This document shows positions 2,920 to 5,604 of a DNA stretch of 5,604 nucleotides, piece by piece (the first letter of the stretch is position 1; each line of letters starts with the position of its first letter). The notes below the pieces were generated by a model, which saw only the letters and a list, made by a program, of their open reading frames with translations, was not told the DNA's origin and searched no databases. The DNA is from UBA1764 sp045616685 (GTDB lineage Bacteria > Bacillota > Clostridia > Peptostreptococcales > Anaerovoracaceae). Location: the NCBI GenBank assembly GCA_045616685.1, contig JAZLHF010000019.1, positions 1-5,604 on the forward strand. The letters are read 5' to 3'. The position numbers and the translations under genes are program-made.

Positions 2920-5604
2920 TGGTGTAACTACTTTAAATGCGTAATTCATAGAAGCATTTGTTGCAACTACATCGCCTTCAATTGTAGCTGTCACAGTAAG
3001 TCTGTACTCAACATCTTCTGTGATTGTATCTACTAAGCCATCATTATCGATAAGATCTATATCTTCCTTAGCTACGAACCATGCTCCATTTTCGCGCTTT
3101 TCTAATAAACCAGTTAATTCAAGTTCGCCTTCGTCAGGATCATCCATGAAAAGATTTATAGCTTCATTTAAGCCCTTGCTAAATGCTAAGTTTGCATAAA
3201 TCTCATTTGGATTAGAGTCGCCTCTAACAAGTGTTACGCCTGTAATGCTGTAAGCTTCTCCAGTTGCTTTGAGATCAATTTCAATCTCAAGGAAGCCGTC
3301 ATCAAGCATTGATCCCTTAACCTCATCAATTGTATAAGAGTTATTAGTATCTAATGTTACTTGTTTATTACCAACCCATACTTCATCGACTTCGTATCCG
3401 GTCTTAGCATTAACTGTGAATGTTACCTTTTCACCGATTTCGCCAACGTAATCGATAGTCATTGTCATGAAGTCGTTTCCATATTTTCCAGATCCAACAG
3501 GGAGAATATCGTACTCATCATAGTCAAATCCGAAGTCTACATAAGTCTCAATGTCAAGTCTGTAGTGTGTTTCTTCCACATTAGGAACTTCAACAATGAT
3601 AACTGTATCAAGTTCAGTAACTGCAGCATTTGTTGTGTAGTATACGAAGTCAGTCTCATCAGCTTTAACATCTGTTGCCTTAATCTTTGTGAATTCACCA
3701 TCAACAACCTTATATACATCTGTATCGGATGTGTACTTAATAGCTACAGGGCAGTAACTGATTTCATCATCACCGAAGTACATTACGCTTCCTGTTGTCT
3801 TAGCTGTTCCTCTTGTAACAAAGTAATCTTCTCCATCAGGAACTACAGGAGTGCCTGGGATTACGATATAAGGATCTGCAGCAACGATTGATGTTACTAT
3901 ATTGTTCTTGTCCATTGTGTAAGACTTAATTACGCCAACTTTGCCATATAGAGCGATTAGTTCTGGGAACCTTGGAATAGCTGGATCAAGTGGAACCGTT
4001 CCAGCAGTCATATGAACTGGGATTGGACGGATGTCTTCCATCGCATCAACATCAATCTTAAGTGTTGTTATTTCACCATCAACGATTGCTGGGAGTGTGT
4101 AGTACTGACCTGTTGCATCAACAGTCATATCTGCAGCGCTATAGTCAAGTGATACATATGCGTTAGAATCACTTACGCCAAGTACGTATCTTTGATCTGC
4201 ACCGATATATAATGCCTCAAGCTCAGTCTCGCTACCACTCTTAAGAACGATTGCAATGTTTGCATAATCGTCTGCCACATCTAATGTTGGCATTTCGTCA
4301 AAGCCTGTATATACGTTTACTGCGAAATCTTTATAACCTAACCGAGCAGATCTATCCTCTTTAGCAGTCTGAACATAAATCAATGTATCATCTTCTACAA
4401 CTAATGGGTTATTATCAATCTTAATCTGAGCTACACCATTGCGAATGTCTAATTCATTAAGAGGTGTTACACCTGAATAGTTGAAGTCAACTTCATCAAA
4501 TAAATCAGCTGAGAACTTATAGTATCCATCACTTTCTGTATATTTAACTAATACAGCAGCGAATGGATTGTAATCCGGAGTCTTAGGATCGCCAAACTGC
4601 GATAAGAAGGATCCTACATCCTCATTGTCTGCAGCATCTGCTTTAACGGAAACTTCAAGTTCTGTTCCTTCTGCATCATAAAGTGTTGCGCCAAACTTTG
4701 TAGCCTTTGTCGAATACTGGTTTGATGCAGAACCAACTGCTGTTACAAGACCAATAGCCTTTGTTCCAGAAACGAGTTCAGCGAATGCTACATAACCATA
4801 GTCATCGAAGTAAAGGGCAACCTTCGTATCCTTATAATTAAAATCTTTAAGGTTTACAAAGCTTCCCCTACCTATAACAGGGGTCTGTTCAGTTTCTAAA
4901 CCAAGTGATGTCCCGAAGGCGAATCCAAGGGTATAATCTTTACCATCAACTGTTGCTTTTATAGCAGCAGGTTCTGAATTGCTGGTCTTCATAGCAATCT
5001 TTGTGAGGTTGCCACTTACACTTGATTCAAGCTTCTTTGCTGTCTGAATTTCCTCATCAGCAATTGTTACGAGTACGAGATCATCTTCTTCGAAATCTTC
5101 TGTTTCGTACTTTAACCCATCATATACAGTATCGATTTCAACATATCTGTCAGCCTTAGCTGTTGCATCAACAACCTTTGTTACGACGCCAACGAATGTT
5201 GGAATAGCTACAAGAAGAGTTGTGTTCGCATCTGCATCATAGAATACTTCTACCTTAATTCCATGACCACTGAACATTGCTAAAATATCAACATCGAACT
5301 CTCCTTCGATCAAGTAGTAATCATTATTCTTTGTGATAGGAAATTCTTCGAATTCTCCATCCAACGCTGTGCATTTAACGGTTGCTTTAGAACTCTGGCT
5401 GAGTCCTAAATCTTTGTAGATTTGAGAAATCTTAACGTCTTCTGTATAAACAACGTCTGCTGTATCAGCATATTCGCCAACCTTAGTGTTGTCATACTTC
5501 CATGCGTGTGCTGGTCTACCAAATGCATCTGTTGTTGCCTTTGTGTAAACGAGCTTTGATCCGTAAAGATCTTCTGCAAGCTGTGTTGTTTCATCATCGA
5601 ATCC
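2917..5604 (-). CDS. S-layer-type structural surface protein, N-terminus outside window
   Basis: The frame is open from the right edge to the TAA at 2917-2919, giving 895 residues here. An in-frame TTG at 5362-5364 is internal, because coding continues upstream (YKDLGL and TDAFGRPAHAWKY before it). The first 70 or so residues (LAEDLYGSKLVYTKATTDAF, then GRPAHAWKY, then VGEYADT) match a segment I recall from very large clostridial S-layer proteins that follows N-terminal SLH repeats; those anchors would lie outside the window. The body is a chain of acidic beta-rich modules with recurring GVVTKV / GLVTAV strands (about 130-300). A repeat-like domain (KVTFTVNAKTGYEVDEVWVG) lies at about 726-784, and the final domain at 785-895 is shared with the plus-strand gene at 1-255. 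There is only one cysteine in the N-terminal part shown, and codon choice looks strongly biased, both usual for abundant S-layer proteins. The gene ends in a strong terminator. Its promoter is not in view. Confidence 0.88.
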   Translation of the reverse strand, partial: GFDDETTQLAEDLYGSKLVYTKATTDAFGRPAHAWKYDNTKVGEYADTADVVYTEDVKISQIYKDLGLSQSSKATVKCTALDGEFEEFPITKNNDYYLIEGEFDVDILAMFSGHGIKVEVFYDADANTTLLVAIPTFVGVVTKVVDATAKADRYVEIDTVYDGLKYETEDFEEDDLVLVTIADEEIQTAKKLESSVSGNLTKIAMKTSNSEPAAIKATVDGKDYTLGFAFGTSLGLETEQTPVIGRGSFVNLKDFNYKDTKVALYFDDYGYVAFAELVSGTKAIGLVTAVGSASNQYSTKATKFGATLYDAEGTELEVSVKADAADNEDVGSFLSQFGDPKTPDYNPFAAVLVKYTESDGYYKFSADLFDEVDFNYSGVTPLNELDIRNGVAQIKIDNNPLVVEDDTLIYVQTAKEDRSARLGYKDFAVNVYTGFDEMPTLDVADDYANIAIVLKSGSETELEALYIGADQRYVLGVSDSNAYVSLDYSAADMTVDATGQYYTLPAIVDGEITTLKIDVDAMEDIRPIPVHMTAGTVPLDPAIPRFPELIALYGKVGVIKSYTMDKNNIVTSIVAADPYIVIPGTPVVPDGEDYFVTRGTAKTTGSVMYFGDDEISYCPVAIKYTSDTDVYKVVDGEFTKIKATDVKADETDFVYYTTNAAVTELDTVIIVEVPNVEETHYRLDIETYVDFGFDYDEYDILPVGSGKYGNDFMTMTIDYVGEIGEKVTFTVNAKTGYEVDEVWVGNKQVTLDTNNSYTIDEVKGSMLDDGFLEIEIDLKATGEAYSITGVTLVRGDSNPNEIYANLAFSKGLNEAINLFMDDPDEGELELTGLLEKRENGAWFVAKEDIDLIDNDGLVDTITEDVEYRLTVTATIEGDVVATNASMNYAFKVVTP
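2935..3183 (-). repeat. Coding segment for the C-terminal domain shared with the plus-strand surface protein
   Basis: This segment encodes residues from FSKGLNEAINLF to ATNASMNYAF and corresponds to bases 1-255 of the plus-strand gene. Shared landmarks in order are KGL, PD.G, TG.LE, WFV, YRLTVT.TI, D.VV and Y.F. Similarity is clear at protein level (roughly a third or more identical by eye) but not at DNA level, so the duplication of the domain is old. In this gene the domain ends five residues before the stop. Confidence 0.8.

Noticed and set aside
3361..3891. 176-codon open frame on the plus strand, antisense to the S-layer-type gene
   Set aside because: The product is an unlikely Cys/Ile/Asn-rich string that mirrors the biased codons of the real gene opposite. 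There is no ribosome site and no recognisable domain.
5362..5364. TTG as the start codon of the S-layer-type gene, giving an 815-residue protein
   Set aside because: The same frame continues upstream without a stop to the window edge and encodes a recognisable S-layer segment (TDAFGRPAHAWKY). No ribosome site precedes the TTG.
5406..5597. 63-codon minus-strand frame at the right edge
   Set aside because: It overlaps, in another frame of the same strand, the conserved N-terminal part of the S-layer segment, and its product is a Gln/Thr/Leu-rich shadow.
1..5604. CRISPR arrays, tRNA or rRNA genes, riboswitches
   Set aside because: No regularly spaced repeats, no tRNA-like arms and no known aptamer core were seen on either strand.

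Overview
The window looks like part of the chromosome of a low-to-moderate GC anaerobic Firmicute of the class Clostridia. This is inferred from strong AGGAGG ribosome sites, consensus housekeeping-sigma promoter elements, very large acidic beta-rich surface proteins, an S-layer homology (SLH) protein and a small-ORF plus GNAT pair of a kind I associate with Clostridia. No rRNA, tRNA, CRISPR array, insertion sequence or phage gene was seen.

Layout, left to right. (1) Bases 1-819, plus strand: the 3' end of a large secreted or surface protein gene cut by the window edge, followed by a two-hairpin 3' UTR (858-913). (2) 907-1092: a decayed coding remnant with no start codon, resembling the N-terminal half of a Cas2-like (SinR/VapD-type) small protein and fused directly to the hairpin. 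(3) 1135-1780: a promoter, a good ribosome site and a two-gene operon. Its first gene is an unlisted 50-residue ORF (1203-1355), which overlaps by one base a 3'-truncated GNAT acetyltransferase gene (1355-1780); this looks like an antitoxin/toxin-type pair with a broken second gene. (4) 1826-2725, minus strand: a secreted 299-residue protein with one complete SLH repeat and a cysteine cluster, with its own ribosome site and -10 box. (5) 2835-2919: a two-hairpin 3' UTR and strong intrinsic terminator on the minus strand. (6) 2917-5604, minus strand: an S-layer-type structural protein gene, 895 residues in the window and still open at the right edge.

The main result is that the two outer, convergent surface-protein genes are paralogous at their 3' ends. 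They share a C-terminal beta domain (codons in 1-255 and 2935-3183). They also share the non-coding tail after the stop codon (about 836-913 and 2919-2843). That tail has two hairpins in which every stem substitution between the copies keeps base pairing, including two full compensatory pairs, so the RNA structure itself appears to be selected. In the plus-strand gene about 580 bp of extra sequence, mostly coding, sits between the shared domain and the shared tail, and the U-tract of its terminator has been replaced by the Cas2-like remnant.

The interval between the two S-layer-type genes therefore looks like a recombination-scarred islet: a 5'-truncated gene, a 3'-truncated gene and a small accessory operon between inverted copies of an S-layer gene 3' end. 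The outer genes and the SLH protein plausibly all serve the cell envelope. The GNAT pair and the remnant look like unrelated accessory cargo.
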